A stretch of DNA of 64,000 nucleotides from the NCBI RefSeq assembly GCF_020921035.1, contig NC_063150.1:9176001-9240000 (forward strand). Reading direction: 5' to 3'. The stretch comes from Rhodamnia argentea. Its lineage: Eukaryota; Streptophyta; Magnoliopsida; Myrtales; Myrtaceae. Numbering within the stretch: position 1 is the stretch's first letter; every line of letters begins with the position of its first letter. Of the stretch, positions 47,563 to 60,140 are shown piece after piece. The translations under genes were made by a program, and so were the position numbers. A model generated the notes under the pieces. The model made no database searches and was not told the DNA's origin. It saw only the letters and a program-made list of their open reading frames with translations.

Positions 47563-50500
47563 AGGAGTTGCAGGAGTAAAAATCAGAATCCTCTGATGAA
47601 TTCGGGCCGAGGAAGAAGATGAAGATGGGATCGCCGAAGGCAGGGGAGCAACCTTCTCATGGGCCGGGCTTCCTGCGGTCTTCTTGTTGGTGGTGGGGGG
47701 GCCAAAAAATCCTGGAGTCGACCATGATGAGCCCCCAACCATTTGGTGAGGCTCGCGAGCGAGACCCGAATACGAAACCCGAACGCGGCGCGACTTCAAC
47801 TCGACCGTCTTGGGCTCGGCATGACATGACTATGCCTCCTCGACTCGTTTTCAATGATACGGTATCAGAACCGAAGTACATGAAGCAATACGTACGAATA
47901 CGATGCGTGTGAGAGTTGTATTAGAAAAGTTCTATATCGAAGTATTGACATTGCATGGAGCAGTCAATAAGTATATTCTAATTGGGCCATAACTTACTGG
48001 TGTAAACTTTTAAGTGAATGTAGGTTCAACTAGATTTGTTAACGGGCTGGAACTTGAACTCTTCCTTGGTAATATTCCGGACTGAATGTATTGGACTTCC
48101 GCGTGATTTGGTATAAAAGTGAGCTCACATGTAAGAGAAGATTGTTGGAATGCACATGTGAGTTGTCTTATGCACATGTGAGTTGTCTTAAAGAAGTCTC
48201 ATATTGGAGAACTGGTATATGGAGCAGTTAATATATCATAATCGGCTCATAACTCATTAATTTAAGTTTTTGAGTGAATGCAGATCTAATTACGTATGTT
48301 AATAGGCTCGGACTTGAGCTTTCTCTTGTCGATCTCCCCATGTTAAGGTATCGGACTTTTGTTGTGCGATCCTAGCATTTATTAGGCGCGCTCCTTATCG
48401 GCAACATCAGTTCAAGATATGTTTCTTTTAATTAAAATTAAATTAAATTTCAGACCCAAGAAAGGACTGTCCAGGATGAATATTGCGTGGAGAATTCTGC
48501 CAGAATCTATTCAGGCTTCGGCCAAACCAAAGTCAAACCCAAGATTCCATTCCCTTCCCATGCTCATCAATGTCCAAATCATAAGCCTCCAAACATTCCT
48601 CCCTCGTTGCTCGTTTCGTCCCCCGGCATTTTCTGGCCTCTCATGCCTGTCTCAGGTCCGTAATATCATTCTTCGTGCAGAGATTACTCATTAATAAGTA
48701 GGTTTATTTCATATCATTAGTTTGCTAAACTTAAGGTGAAGCCGATTGCGACAGAAAATGACACGGGCCACATTGCTTGTTTTCCTTGACCTGATGTGAA
48801 CGCGCGTGCGCTTAAGTTTGTCTCATTACGATTGATCGTCTCTGCGTTAGGAGTACGATGTAACGATAAACCTCAAAAATCCCGTCAAATCATCCATTCG
48901 ATTCTCACACGGAAGCCGACCCGCATTTTTAGTGAACCCCGTAGCTGCCTAATCTGAAAAAAACAAAGGTAGACAATAAATCATGTCCACACGAGGTGGT
49001 CTAAGAAAATGACTATTTTAGAGAACTTGGGCATGTTTTTGTTTGTTTCGACTAAGCAAGTCAATCTCACACTCTAATGCTGCACCATCTAATACTTAAA
49101 CATTTTTTTTATTTTTTTTTATTCGTTAAGCTTGTGATTATAGTTTAATTTCTATTTAATTAGGGGGTTAAGCTTTGTTTTTTTTTTTTTTCCGGCTTAG
49201 GCAAATTAGACTTTGGTGGGGGAGTTGGCTTTTTATCTGCTGTCTTGGCTTCATCACCATTATTTCCCAACTTGTGGTTTTTCTGATGGTGACCCCAAAA
49301 GAAAATTCCTCGATCAAGTGGACATCATGATCTGGTCAGTGTCCACAGTACGAGTGGGCTAAAAAACAAAGAGATTTTATGTGACTTTAAACCATATAAC
49401 ATCTGATTTTTTGAAGAAATGGTCAAACAATGAAAAGCTTAAAACACAGGTAAAAAAGGAAGGTGGTCCTGCCTAATGTATTTGTCATTAGTAGTAGCAT
49501 CACTTCTCTTGTCCACCAGTCCCATGCTCCAAAAAAAAAAAGGTGTTGGGAGCAGCTTTTAAGCTAATGATTTAAGGTCAAAGGCTCCACTCAAACTAAT
49601 CCTCAAGAAGCAGAGATTTTGCTTGCTTAAGCAAAGCTAGATTAACTTCTTGAACAGTAAACATGAGGCGCGTCGATCAGACGGAGCCAGTTTATGTTGG
49701 GATTTGCTCAACGTTTGATTCGGGTATACTAGAGAATGAATCGATGGAGTTTTAATTTGCTGTTATTCGATTATTTACGCGTTACTTAAAACCTTCCCGA
49801 TACTGGGATTCGAATCTCCGAGTTATGTTCCCTAAGCTTATCATGTGTCAAAGCTAAAAATTAAATTCGATACTACGTTGTCTCTACATGATAGATAAAA
49901 CTATAATCGATTCAAGTTGAATCAACACAGCTTTACTTCAAACGAGCTTATAGCTCAAGCTCATGGGCGTCTCAATTATGTTTAACAAAGGGTTGAGCTT
50001 GACTCAACTCAATCAATGAGTCGGCAAATTTATGTTTAAGCTCGGACTAAGCTCACACACACACACAAGAGAACTCGTATTCCGAGATTAACCCAAAATT
50101 TCATGAATAATTCTATTCATTTATTAATTGCACATTAGTAAAACACAAGAGAATAAACTACTCAATCAGTGTGAAGGAATCAAACTCCACAAATTGATGA
50201 AGGTGTGTGGCCTTAAAGAAAACAGACTTGAATCATTTGAGCATTTTTGTCTTAATTCTTTTGTTTTCTTCCCCCCAAGCCTTAGGATCCTCTAATTTAG
50301 TGAAAAGGACACCACGACATAAGGTTGCTTGTACCATTGAAGATAGAAGATCCTCCACTCCCAATAGCCTCATGCCCTAAAACCCCTTTCTTCACAAAAA
50401 AAAAAAAAAGGGTTTTTTTCTTATCAAATTAATAATTTTTTTTTTCTCTTCAGATAGAATCTCAAACCCTCTCTCAATCTTCAAATCTTTTGTACTCTAC

Positions 50501-51349
50501 AAGCTTCCTCTCTTATCTCTCCTACCGCGTGTGTCCCGTGTACTTAATAGAACCTTAGTACCTAAGTATCGTGACACCATAATATTCCCGCGGGAATACT
50601 CCCTCAGCACGAGTGGAGACAAAACTGACCACCTCGGTCATATTTTAACTATGATTGATTCGCGATTCCAACTCTTCAAAAGGCCGACCTAAACTGCGAC
50701 TCGCTTCATTAAATGATAGCGACGATTCGATGTGCTTGGAAACGACCTACCCGTTAATTGAGCTCCCCACATACACATGTTGACAATTAAATTCAAGTAA
50801 AATCTTTTCAATTTTTTTTTTCCATACTAGTATTCCCCCTAATTGAGATGCAAGATTCGAATACCCATGCCATAAACAAAAATTAGATCTCTATAAATCT
50901 TTTGCATAATCAATATAATTTGTGAGTCTCTATATATACAATTATATAAATATTATAAAAAGGGACAAAAAAAAAAGAAAAGAGAAATGACAAAGAAATT
51001 AGAAGGGAATAATACCGGCTCGTTGAAACGTGGGTGGATGTCAAATTGTCAATAATAGTGTCGGGGTTCGATTTGAAATACTTTTATGTATCGCAATGAG
51101 ATCCTTTTCAATGCATATAATTGCAAGAATATTATCGGCAACCGTGACGTCACATTGATTTTCTTCGATATTTTACTAACCTCTCTTTTTTTTTTTTTGG
51201 TGGAAACGCTTTCTTGCATGAGGAGAATCACATGAAGACGATAAATCACATTCGAAAGTATCGCATCGCTGACATACAAAATGTGACGTGGACCGTGAAA
51301 TTACTGTTTATCATATGATTTTAATTAACAAAAAAAAAATTGCATTTGA
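47563..51349. other. Intergenic stretch with dispersed repeat copies
   Basis: No gene is recognised. Two copies of the repeat nested in the copia element lie at about 47905-48090 and 48130-48365; the second begins with a doubled 'gcacatgtgagttgtctta'. A short CA run is at 50052-50066. The remainder is AT-rich without clear structure. Confidence 0.55.
47905..48365 (+). repeat. Two tandem copies of the 'acatgtgagttgt' dispersed repeat
   Basis: Copy one has 'attgggccataacttactgg', 'gtgaatgtaggttcaactag' and 'gttaacgggctggaactt'. Copy two has 'atcggctcataactcattaa', 'gtgaatgcagatctaattac' and 'gttaataggctcggacttga'. Both match 897-1110. Confidence 0.7.
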
Positions 51350-51595
51350 AATTTAAAACTAGTCATAAAAGTGCAATCAACTTTTAAAACTTTTGAAAAG
51401 TGCAACAAGTAGAAGGACTTTGATTAAATCAATTTGACAGGTTTTAGGATTTGATTGCATTTTTTGAAAGTTTTAAGGCTGAATTGTGCTTTCGTAGTAA
51501 ATTTAGGACTTAATCGCACTTTTTGAAAATTTTAAGACTCAATTGCACTTTCGCGACAAATTTTAGAACTTTCAATATACTTATCCATTAATCAA
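51350..51595. repeat. Inverted-repeat element ('gacttaattgcac' family), copy 1
   Basis: AT-rich element with repeated modules 'ggatttgattgcattttttg', 'ggacttaatcgcactttttg' and 'gactcaattgcactttcgcg'. It ends 'actttcaatatacttatcc'. The left end carries roughly the reverse complement of the right modules. A second copy lies at 59037-59230. Confidence 0.65.
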
Positions 51596-54085
51596 TTTAT
51601 TCATAGATTGACATCTTGTGGAGCAAAAAGAACGATGTCTTTACGTGGGTCGATTATTTTTTTGACAAATTAAATTTTGAATAAAAGGTTAACGTGGGCT
51701 AGCGCGCACACATAATCTTAAGCTCGAGATCTTCTTAATTTCAAGACTATCTATTTTTGTTAATTCTGCCTATTATTTCTATTTCTTGTTTATGGATTAT
51801 CTATTTGACTAAATTATGGTCCGGTCTACATCATTTATTTATTTCTAAGAGCGGTTTTACTCGTAAAGTAATATATTGAGGATTAAACCCGGCCGGGATA
51901 GTACAAAAGGAGAGTGTATTTATCATAGTTTAAGTTTTGATAATACATATTATTATTTGGACCTATGCAAAGTTTACGTCCTTAGATTCATTTAATTAAA
52001 TTAAAATGAGATTCTGACCTTCCTTAGTTTTATTCAAACTAATTGAAAATGAGATACCTTATTATATAGTAGCATTAATCTATGTTTAAATGCCAAGAAA
52101 ATTCTACCCCAAACCAAAGCCAAGGGGAAAAAAAAAGGGAATATGCTTTTAGTTGTGTTATAGACAGAGAGAACGAATTTGCTAGAGTGATCTTACTAAA
52201 TTATTATTTTCTCTTATTTGAATGATAGACAATGAAACAGTCTTTTTATCTTACAATTTTTTTTTTCCAAAATTGATAACATTTCATTCACTCTCTTGAA
52301 ATATAAGAGAAAAATATTGCAGTTCACTGCAAACCAAGACAAATGGCAGACAATTCAAAGCAAAACAAGCTTTAGGTAACAAGAGAAACCATCGGAATAA
52401 TATTATGGGTCACACACAAAAAAGAGCGTATCTCTGACTTCTTCACACCAAAATCGGCGGGCGATCAACGAATCCATCTTTAGTAATGAGCGCACACCGA
52501 AATCTCCATTTGTTGCTATAGCTTTGCCTTTTGGCAATGCGCGCTAGGTTTGGCATCCATAATACCATCGACGAGCAGCGTAAAGTTGAACGAGCGCAAA
52601 TTTGACACATGTGAGAGCAAAACTTTCGCGAAGTTCCTCTTATATCTTTTGAAACTATACTTGTTCGCTAATAAAACATGAGGAAACGAAAACCCCAACA
52701 ACATACACGCAAAAAACCTTTAATCTAGACTAGATTAAGATAGAAATCTGCTCGAAGCGGGAGAGAGAAACTTCAAGATCTAGACTGATTCGGAAGAGAA
52801 AAGCTCACAAAAGAAAAGAAAGGAAAAAAAGAAAGTAAAGAACCAAATCAACCTAGGGGAAAAGGGGAGGGACGAAGAGATTTAGCTCAAACTCTCCCCG
52901 ACGGTCGTCACCCCTAGTCTTCATGCGCCCAGTGTACTTCTTCCTTCTATTTTCTATGTAGTCTAGTAAAAAACGATATCTCGCCCCTTCCTTTATAACT
53001 GAAACCAAATCTCTTAGCTTCCCTCCTTAAGTTAAAATTTCAAGTCCAGTTTGTTTCGCGGAAATGATTTGATTGGGAAAATATTTTCCTGAATTTGCTC
53101 ACAAAAATGAATAAAAAGATATTTTTAATGTCTGCGGAATATTTAGACATAAATTATTAATTCGATAACGAAAATATTTTTCTTTGATTAATTATATTTA
53201 GAGATGCAAGAGATAACTTTTAGGAAAATATTTTTGAAAGCACTCATTTTCCGCAAAGGAAACATATCTTTGCCGAGCGTTTCTAGAAAACTTACCGTGG
53301 TACCGAATTCGACGTCGATTCTTCCGAGATTTCACCAATCTATCAAAATTTGGGTCGCGATTCCGCCGGCGACGTTGAACTCTTCTTTACTTTTATAAAT
53401 CAGCATTGGATCCAACCGGCTCAGGCGTTCACACTAGAGTTGTTTTCTTAATGACCCCGGTTTATTTAATCAAACAAAGTAAGCTTGATTAAGACATGAG
53501 CGCCTCATGCAAAACTTATTATAATTATCATAAAACGCACAGATTTGCATATACAAGGGACTAAAAACATCTTCTTCTTTTTTCCGTTGGTGGCATGCTT
53601 TATCATAAAGTCTTAACGGCAGAAATAATAGTAATTAAAAGGGTCGTGTAGATAATGTTTCTGCTCCTTTGGTACGTAAAAATGGACGGACGGACGGATG
53701 TGAGCCGATCGATGATAATGCACGCACACCCGAATATATTCTCCCCGCTCTGCCTTCGTCCCCTCATCTTTCCTACGTGTGCGTGCTTTCTACGCGCTGA
53801 CTTGGATGCGTGCGCAAAAAGGCGCTGCGGGGGCGATCCGCTGCGATGCGAGCCATGCATAACCGACAAGAAAGCCGCCCAGGTGGGCCCCGCTCGTGGG
53901 GTCACTTGCTGGCCAATGGTGTTGCAATACCTTGTCAAGTCGTGGGCCCCGCTTAAAAGTGGGTCTCTCTCGTTCAGTCACGTCAACGGGAATTTTTCTT
54001 TTCTAGAATAAATGAGTGGGACGCACCGTTCACGAAATCGATTTTGTTTAGTGACGTGGCAGGAGGCATGCGTCGTTTAAAGGCG
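51596..54085. other. Intergenic stretch, one MITE copy, otherwise nothing recognised
   Basis: Contains the hAT-like MITE at 53045-53275. Short open frames at 52516-52704 and 53603-54011 show no domain. The moderately GC-rich piece at 53680-53960 has ACGT motifs but no gene model. Confidence 0.5.
53045..53275. repeat. MITE-like element, second copy of the 22597 family
   Basis: Starts 'agtccagtttgtttcgcgg' and ends 'ccgcaaaggaaacatatct'; the ends are near reverse complements. Internal 'gggaaaatattttcc' and 'aggaaaatatttttga' parallel the copy at 22597-22838. Confidence 0.65.
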
Positions 54086-54086
54086 A

Positions 54087-55018
54087 AATTTCAAATAAAG
54101 ATTCGAAATATCCTGATATTTTCAAATAATAGCTCAAAATTGATTATATTTTAGATAGGGGTATGAAGTGAGCTCGTTATTTTAAATAAGGACCTGAAAT
54201 AGATATTGTTTCAAATAAGGGTATGGAGTGACCATATTAGTATATAAAAAAAGGGCCTCTCACTAGTTGTTTATGGACATTTTCGTCATTTATCCTTTTT
54301 TATTATTTTTTTCTCCTTTTTCTTTGTTTTTTTTTCCCTCTTCTTTTTTTTTTAATTAAAAAAAAAGGAACAACGAGCGAGAGGATAGCCTCCCGCCTAT
54401 GGAAGCCAGTGGCCTTTGAGGTTGTTGGCCCCTCGACGGGGGTCGATGACCTCGCCAACTAGGGGCAAGGACTAGCAGGCCCTCGCCAAAGCCATGAGAG
54501 GGCCGCAATCCTCTCCTAGATCCGGGTGAGGGCTGGCCCTCGACGGGACTTATGCTAGGGTTGTTGGCCCTTGCCTAGGTCCCGCCGAGGGCGGCAACCC
54601 TAGCCCAAGTCCCGCCGAGGGCCTGTTGGCCCTCGTCGCTAGTCGGCGACGTCGCCGACCCTTGCCAAGGTGCCTACAACCTTGACGGCCTCCAACATTA
54701 CCCCACCGGTGGTTGGGCGATTTCACAAGTGGGAGGGCAGCCTCCCGCTTGTATTCCTCTATCTTTTTTTTTTTTTTTTAGTTTTTTATTTCTTATTTAA
54801 GTTAGCTAAAAATTATATTAAAGTCATATTTTGAAGAAAATACCCTTGATCGAATGAAAATTTTAGTTGGCCGGCCAGCCATTCAAGCCAATTCCTTATT
54901 TGAACAACGATGATCACTTCAGGTCCTTATTTGAAACAAAAAGGACACTTTCGGCTTTTATTTGAAACAATATTCACTTCGGACCCTTATTTGAGAAAAT
55001 TAGGACACTTTGGGCCCC
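54087..55018. mobile_element. Non-autonomous element with sub-repeated inverted arms and GC-rich core
   Basis: The left arm (about 54087-54250) has three units like 'tttcaaataaggacctgaaa'. The right arm (about 54885-55018) has the same units in reverse complement ('ttcaggtccttatttgaaac'). Between them are T-rich runs and a GC-rich core (54372-54735) of repeated 'gagggc' and 'ggcaaccct' words. No transposase or other coding is present. Confidence 0.7.
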
Positions 55019-57490
55019 TTTTTTTTAAAAAAAAAAAATTTCCCTAGTTTTAACTAACTCGACTAATTTTTTTTCCTATATTTAACTCTACTCTCTCTAA
55101 TTTTTAATCCACCTCTTTGCAGAGGCCAAAATCAAACCACACACCTATAAGATTAGTATTCCAACCCTTATAATCCCTTTATCAACAAGGTCACATGTCT
55201 ATTGACACTATTTTTTTCATTTTCCTAGTGAAAAAGAAAATAAAACACGAGAAGTTTGCAGAAAAAGAAAATATTTATGGAACGGGATAGTCAGATTTTC
55301 GGAAAAACAAAGAAATTCAAATAATGCGGAAAAAGAGGGAAAATTATAGTGGTCTAGAAATTGCAATATTTTGACTTATGTTAATTCCTTAAAATTGGAG
55401 TTCAAGCGACCAAATTCTTGAATTTATACGGGAGTTTTTGTAAGTACATCGTTACGGCATTCCAAGTAATCGTAGATCAAATGTATCAATTAAAGTGTGG
55501 GGATAACAGTTCGACACATGATATACAACTATTTATTTTGCAATTCTTGATGGCTCTTATTACTTCGGCATGAAGCTTTGAAACTGACGCCTATCAATAG
55601 GCCAACTTCTATTCATTGACTCTTACGAAGGAGAAGCTTGATTTGAAATTTTTTTACTAATACAGGAACTTATTTGCAGGAAATACAACTTCGAGGATTA
55701 TACGTATGCACATAACATTAGACACAAATTCAATTGCTTAAGTAATATTTGTGCATCATTGTAATAAATTCGTAATTTGATTTTTGTGGTATCATTGGCA
55801 TTGCTTTTACATTTTGTAGTGTGAAAGCGTTGCATGGCACATTCTTAAGGAGCACGTCTACCCTCCACAGTGGGGCCCCTACCCTGAGTTAAAAATGAAA
55901 GAAATCTAGTGGTGCTTTGGCCTTTTCTTTTTCGTTTTTTTTTTTGGCAAGGAATTAATTACATTCGACAATCAATTATCAATTATTATTGTCAAGCAAT
56001 TTCTTATTTCTATTTTCAGCACTTAAAATTGTCAATACTTGTGGTTCAATTTCATTTTTTTTAACACTTATTTGAATCCCTCTACTTTTTTCAAGCACGA
56101 TAATTAGGAAATACACCAAAAAAAAAAAAAAAATCGTAAACCACGTCCATCTTGTCACCAAAATCCCCCAAGCTTGTACCGATATGACAAAAGAATGCCA
56201 TCTATCGGCCGCAACATGGAGAACGAACAATAAGAACCGCAATGCGAGCTTATCAACTTGAAATTATTAACTTTGCGAACGGTGGTATTAATACCTCAAA
56301 CTTATTATTCGTGTGACTAATTCACTGGACGCGTACCCATTTGACAAAAAAAGTAGGATTTTTTTTGTCATACTAATGTAATTTTGGAGGTTTCAATGAC
56401 ACATACAATTTGGGTTATTGGTGTCCCAATAGGGAAGTTTAGAATTTTTTGTAACAAAATAAAAAAAAATCGTGACATTGGTGTCACAATGGGTAAAGTT
56501 TCGAGTATTTTGTGGTATTAACTCCGTCATTTTAAGAACCGTCCGTGTCCCCCCTTTATGAACATATCCTCAAGCGCAATAGTAGAAATGAGAAAATGAT
56601 AGCTTGTTATTTGGATTGATACCACGAAAAATTTCAAACTGGTATACTTGTAATAAATTTACCTCAAATTAATTTTAGGATCCCCAAAACCCCCAAACTG
56701 GTAATCTTGTGACATATTTACCACCCGTTAGCTTCCGTTAAATTTTACTATGAAATTGCTGAACTAGATGACATGTGAAAATAACTCAATTGACATGACA
56801 AATCTACGTGAAGCGCCATATCACTTTGGATAAATTTGCCACAAGTGCACCCGTTTGGTTTTTTTGCTACCCAAAAATTAATTTGGAAAAAATTTGTCAC
56901 ACGGTATTAACTCTTGTGATTTTGATGTATGATTTGTTGCCAAATAAAAGTCCTAAGCACACAAGCTAACATTTTTCATTTTATGGGTTTTTCGAGCACT
57001 TTCCTTGTATTTACACTGGAAATATTACTTTAATACCCCCTTGAAGTTCAAATTTTAGAGAAAGATTTCATAATCAAACTAGCTAGAAAGAGAGAAGAAA
57101 ACCCCTTGTAGCCCTCATTAACGGTCGAAATTGGCTATTGCGATGTAGAGAGGCGCTCGCTTCTTTTGCCTTTCCAAATTAAAGATAAAGGCACGAGGCA
57201 TTGAAAGAAAGCAAAGAGAAAAGTGACCGTTACTATTTAAAGAAAGACGGCAGGTTCTTGTCAATAATTTCATCGATCTTCATGATACCGATGGAAAACA
57301 AGAACCGTGTTTGATCGAATGACGGCCTGCTTCCTCATCATTATCTGAATAAAAACACGGACCCTTTTTCCCGAGTTCCATTCACATCGAAAGAGCGACC
57401 GGTCAGCTTATTTTTCACGCATGGTTGACGTCCGAGGACTTTGACACGTTCGCTGCTTATGGCTTGTTTAGCGTATCTAATTAACCAAGC
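55019..57490. other. Intergenic stretch with one repeat element
   Basis: No gene is recognised. About 56590-56900 is related to the element at 18790-19140. The segment 56280-56560 has further diverged units ('attggtgtcccaatagggaa', 'attggtgtcacaatgggtaa') that look like a second, older member. Confidence 0.5.
56590..56900. repeat. Dispersed inverted-repeat element, relative of 18790-19140
   Basis: Holds 'ccacgaaaaatttcaaactggtatac' in two diverged forms (also 'ccaaactggtaatcttgtgac'), followed by 'aatttacctcaaattaattt'. This is the reverse orientation of modules at 18950-19130. Confidence 0.5.
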
Positions 57491-57494
57491 GGGT

Positions 57495-57960
57495 CATCTG
57501 TTGTGTTGAGAGCGCGTAACAAAAGTTCGATACTTTCACCTATGAAAATCGTTAAGAGGGAGCCTATACTTAAGCTCGTCAATATATCCAGTTGCACTCA
57601 ACTTCAATCAAAAGCTCTAGCTAATGAGTTATTATATTAACTCAAAAGCTTAATCCCGAAAATCATGTTAGCCACGAGATTCATTTTTTAAGATATTCGC
57701 CAAACACTAGAACATGAACATGTTAGGGGGTGAAGCCCCCATCGAATCAAACCATTGGCTATCATGCCTACGGAAGATCAATATCTTTACTTGTGGAGAT
57801 CGCCAAAAGAGAGCTTGAGTTCTGTCAACATATCCAGTTGGATCCACTTTTACTGAAAAACTTAAATCAATAAATCATGGATTAAGTAGAATATATTAAT
57901 CACTCCACACCACACTAATTACCGGATGCGAAATTTTTCTAAACACGACTCGCACATGTA
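57495..57960 (-). repeat. Two inverted copies of the 'acatgtgagttgt' dispersed repeat
   Basis: Copy one (57495-57660) and copy two (57770-57960) read as reverse complements of the copies at 897 and 47905. Shared words are 'gtcaatatatccagttgcac' and 'gtcaacatatccagttggat', and the second copy ends near 'gactcgcacatgt'. Confidence 0.65.
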
Positions 57961-57999
57961 TCTCAACATGTCGAATTCGAGAGTTTTGTCACATTACCT

Positions 58000-58987
58000 C
58001 TAGTCAGTAGTCACATACCAAGCCATGCTCTCTTCTGGGCCAAGTTGTAAAAATCACGACTTTGCATAAACTTTTGAAGGGTGGAAGACCGCTTTCTCCA
58101 TCTTTCTTTTCCCCTCCCCTTTCACAAGTGCGACTTTGAGTGGGAGGTGGGCTTTGTGTTGGCTTCTGTTTTAACCTTTTCCTTTTTTGCTTCTCTCTCT
58201 CTCTCTCTCTCGGTCTTTTTGGGTGGGGGGACGCTTCGCCTTTTCTTGCTTTGTTTTTACCCTTCTTCTTCTTTGAACTTTGGGGGGGGTGGTGGGAGTT
58301 GGGAGGGGACGCGAACACCAAGCTTTTGGAGCTTTAACGCCCGCAATTTTGACCCCCTTTGTCGTTTTCGGTTGGTGAAAGGCTTTGGTGCTTCGGGAAG
58401 GATTTGCTTTCCCGAGTTATAATGGTGATTTCGCCTTTTTGGACCTCCCTCTCCTTGCCGCAGTCAAAAGCAAGCAAGGAAGGAAGCAATCTTTGCCATA
58501 ATCATGAGATTAGTCGCTCATTATGGAGAGATTATGTTGTGTTTTTGTCAACTAATGTCAAAGTCTCGATTGAGTAAACGCTAGGGCAATCTTACATTGA
58601 CCACTTCTAGGAGCTGGCGCAATAATTTTATTGTCCAAGAAAAATGTTTAAATACGAGTTGCTATCGATACTAAAAATGCTTTTCATGAACTAGTTATGT
58701 CAAGCGATACGAGCGATTGTTTTTAGGAAAAATATTTATCAAATTATGCATTTTTATTCTACTATGTTAAACACATATAATAAATTCTAAAGGGTTGCCA
58801 TCGAATCAACTTGGGGCAAAAATGAAAAAAGAAAAAGAAAAAGAAATCTCTTGTTAGCCAATATTAGTATTTGTTAACAAAATTCTGCTAACAACAAAAG
58901 AAATGAACCTTTTCCTGTCACAAAGATAAATCCATAATTTAATTGGTTTTTTTAGGGTAATGGTAACATATGTGTCAACATCAATTT

Positions 58988-59036
<49 letters not shown>
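58000..59036. other. Gene-poor stretch with CT-rich segment and TA microsatellite
   Basis: 58080-58300 is CT- and G-rich and resembles a leader, but no coding exon follows. 58993-59035 is a pure TA repeat of about 21 units. The remainder is AT-rich with no gene. Confidence 0.5.
58993..59035. repeat. (TA)n microsatellite
   Basis: About 21 uninterrupted TA dinucleotides, immediately next to the repeat element at 59037. Confidence 0.95.
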
Positions 59037-59037
<1 letters not shown>

Positions 59038-59230
59038 ATTGAAAGTTTTCAAACTTATCATGAAAATACAATTGAGTTCTAAAATTTATAAAAAGTGAAA
59101 TCAAAGTTTGACGAAATTAACCGAAGGACTTGATTGTATCAATTTGACAAGTTTTATGATTTGATTGTATTTTTTTGCAAATTTTAAGACTTAATTGCAC
59201 TCTCCCGATAAATTTTAGGACTTTCGGTGT
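59037..59230. repeat. Inverted-repeat element ('gacttaattgcac' family), copy 2
   Basis: Modules 'gacttgattgtatcaatttg', 'gatttgattgtattttttt' and 'gacttaattgcactctcccg' match the element at 51350. The right end 'ggactttcggtgtacatatcc' and the left 'gaaagttttcaaactt' are roughly complementary. Confidence 0.65.
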
Positions 59231-60140
59231 ACATATCCTTTTTTTTTTTTAACTATCGATGTTATTTACTCTTGACTTGATGATGGACAAAATGTCTTGT
59301 ATAGGTTCTTTTTTACACTAGGTATGTTTTGGGGCTTTAAGCTTAATATGATAATCGAAAGTTGGATAGTCATTGTCAAAGACTTCAAATGCAAATGTCC
59401 CACTTTTGTCAAAAAAATTTGAGGTATAAGATATCAAAATAATTCGTCATACCCCGTGCTTATATATAGACACGCGGAAAAAAGCCGTATAAAACGTGAA
59501 CAAAAGAGAATTAACAAAGACATCAAAACACACTCTCCGATTGCATTGAAATCAATTTGCTAAACGCCTCTTCACGTGGAGGTCGTCCGTCTCGCTATGA
59601 GACCATGAGTTCGGTCCGCGCCATGGCAAATCTTTAAACGGCTCGTGCCGCGTTCCCCCCTGGAGCTGTTATATGATCGTGTCCGGGGAGATACGTCAGT
59701 GCCGGCCGCGCCTCCGTCCCGGCTTTACAGACTCACCGGGGCTTAGTAAAAAAAAAAAACAAGAAGAAGAACGGAAGAGGGGGAGGGGGCCAAGGTCCAA
59801 TTGGAATTTGACATGATAAAATGTTGGGGGGAAGAGGCTTGAGGTTGAAGCCGCAAAGAGATATGCCTCCATCTCCGACACTTGTCGACCATGTCATCCT
59901 CATACCGTCGCTCATCCCATCCATTCCACGGCCCCGCACGCAACCATAAAACCCCACCCCCTCCATCCCCACCAAACTCCCCCCCCGTCCTCCTCCTCCT
60001 CGGCCACGGCCGCCACCATTTCTAAGTTCCTCAAGAACAAACACAGAAGCTCCACTTCAAATCTCTCCTCCCAACCCCAAAAACCAGACCAGCATCATTC
60101 GACAGGGGACAAGGCAGAAAAGGGCGTGTCTCCCCGAGCT

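Noticed and set aside
52516..52704. 62-codon frame at 52.5 kb, possible retroelement end
   Set aside because: Neither strand gave a reverse transcriptase or other family motif I could defend.
5544..59035. Regularly spaced repeats that could suggest a CRISPR array or prokaryotic insert
   Set aside because: The repeats are microsatellites and transposon pieces in plant DNA; no spacer-repeat periodicity is present.
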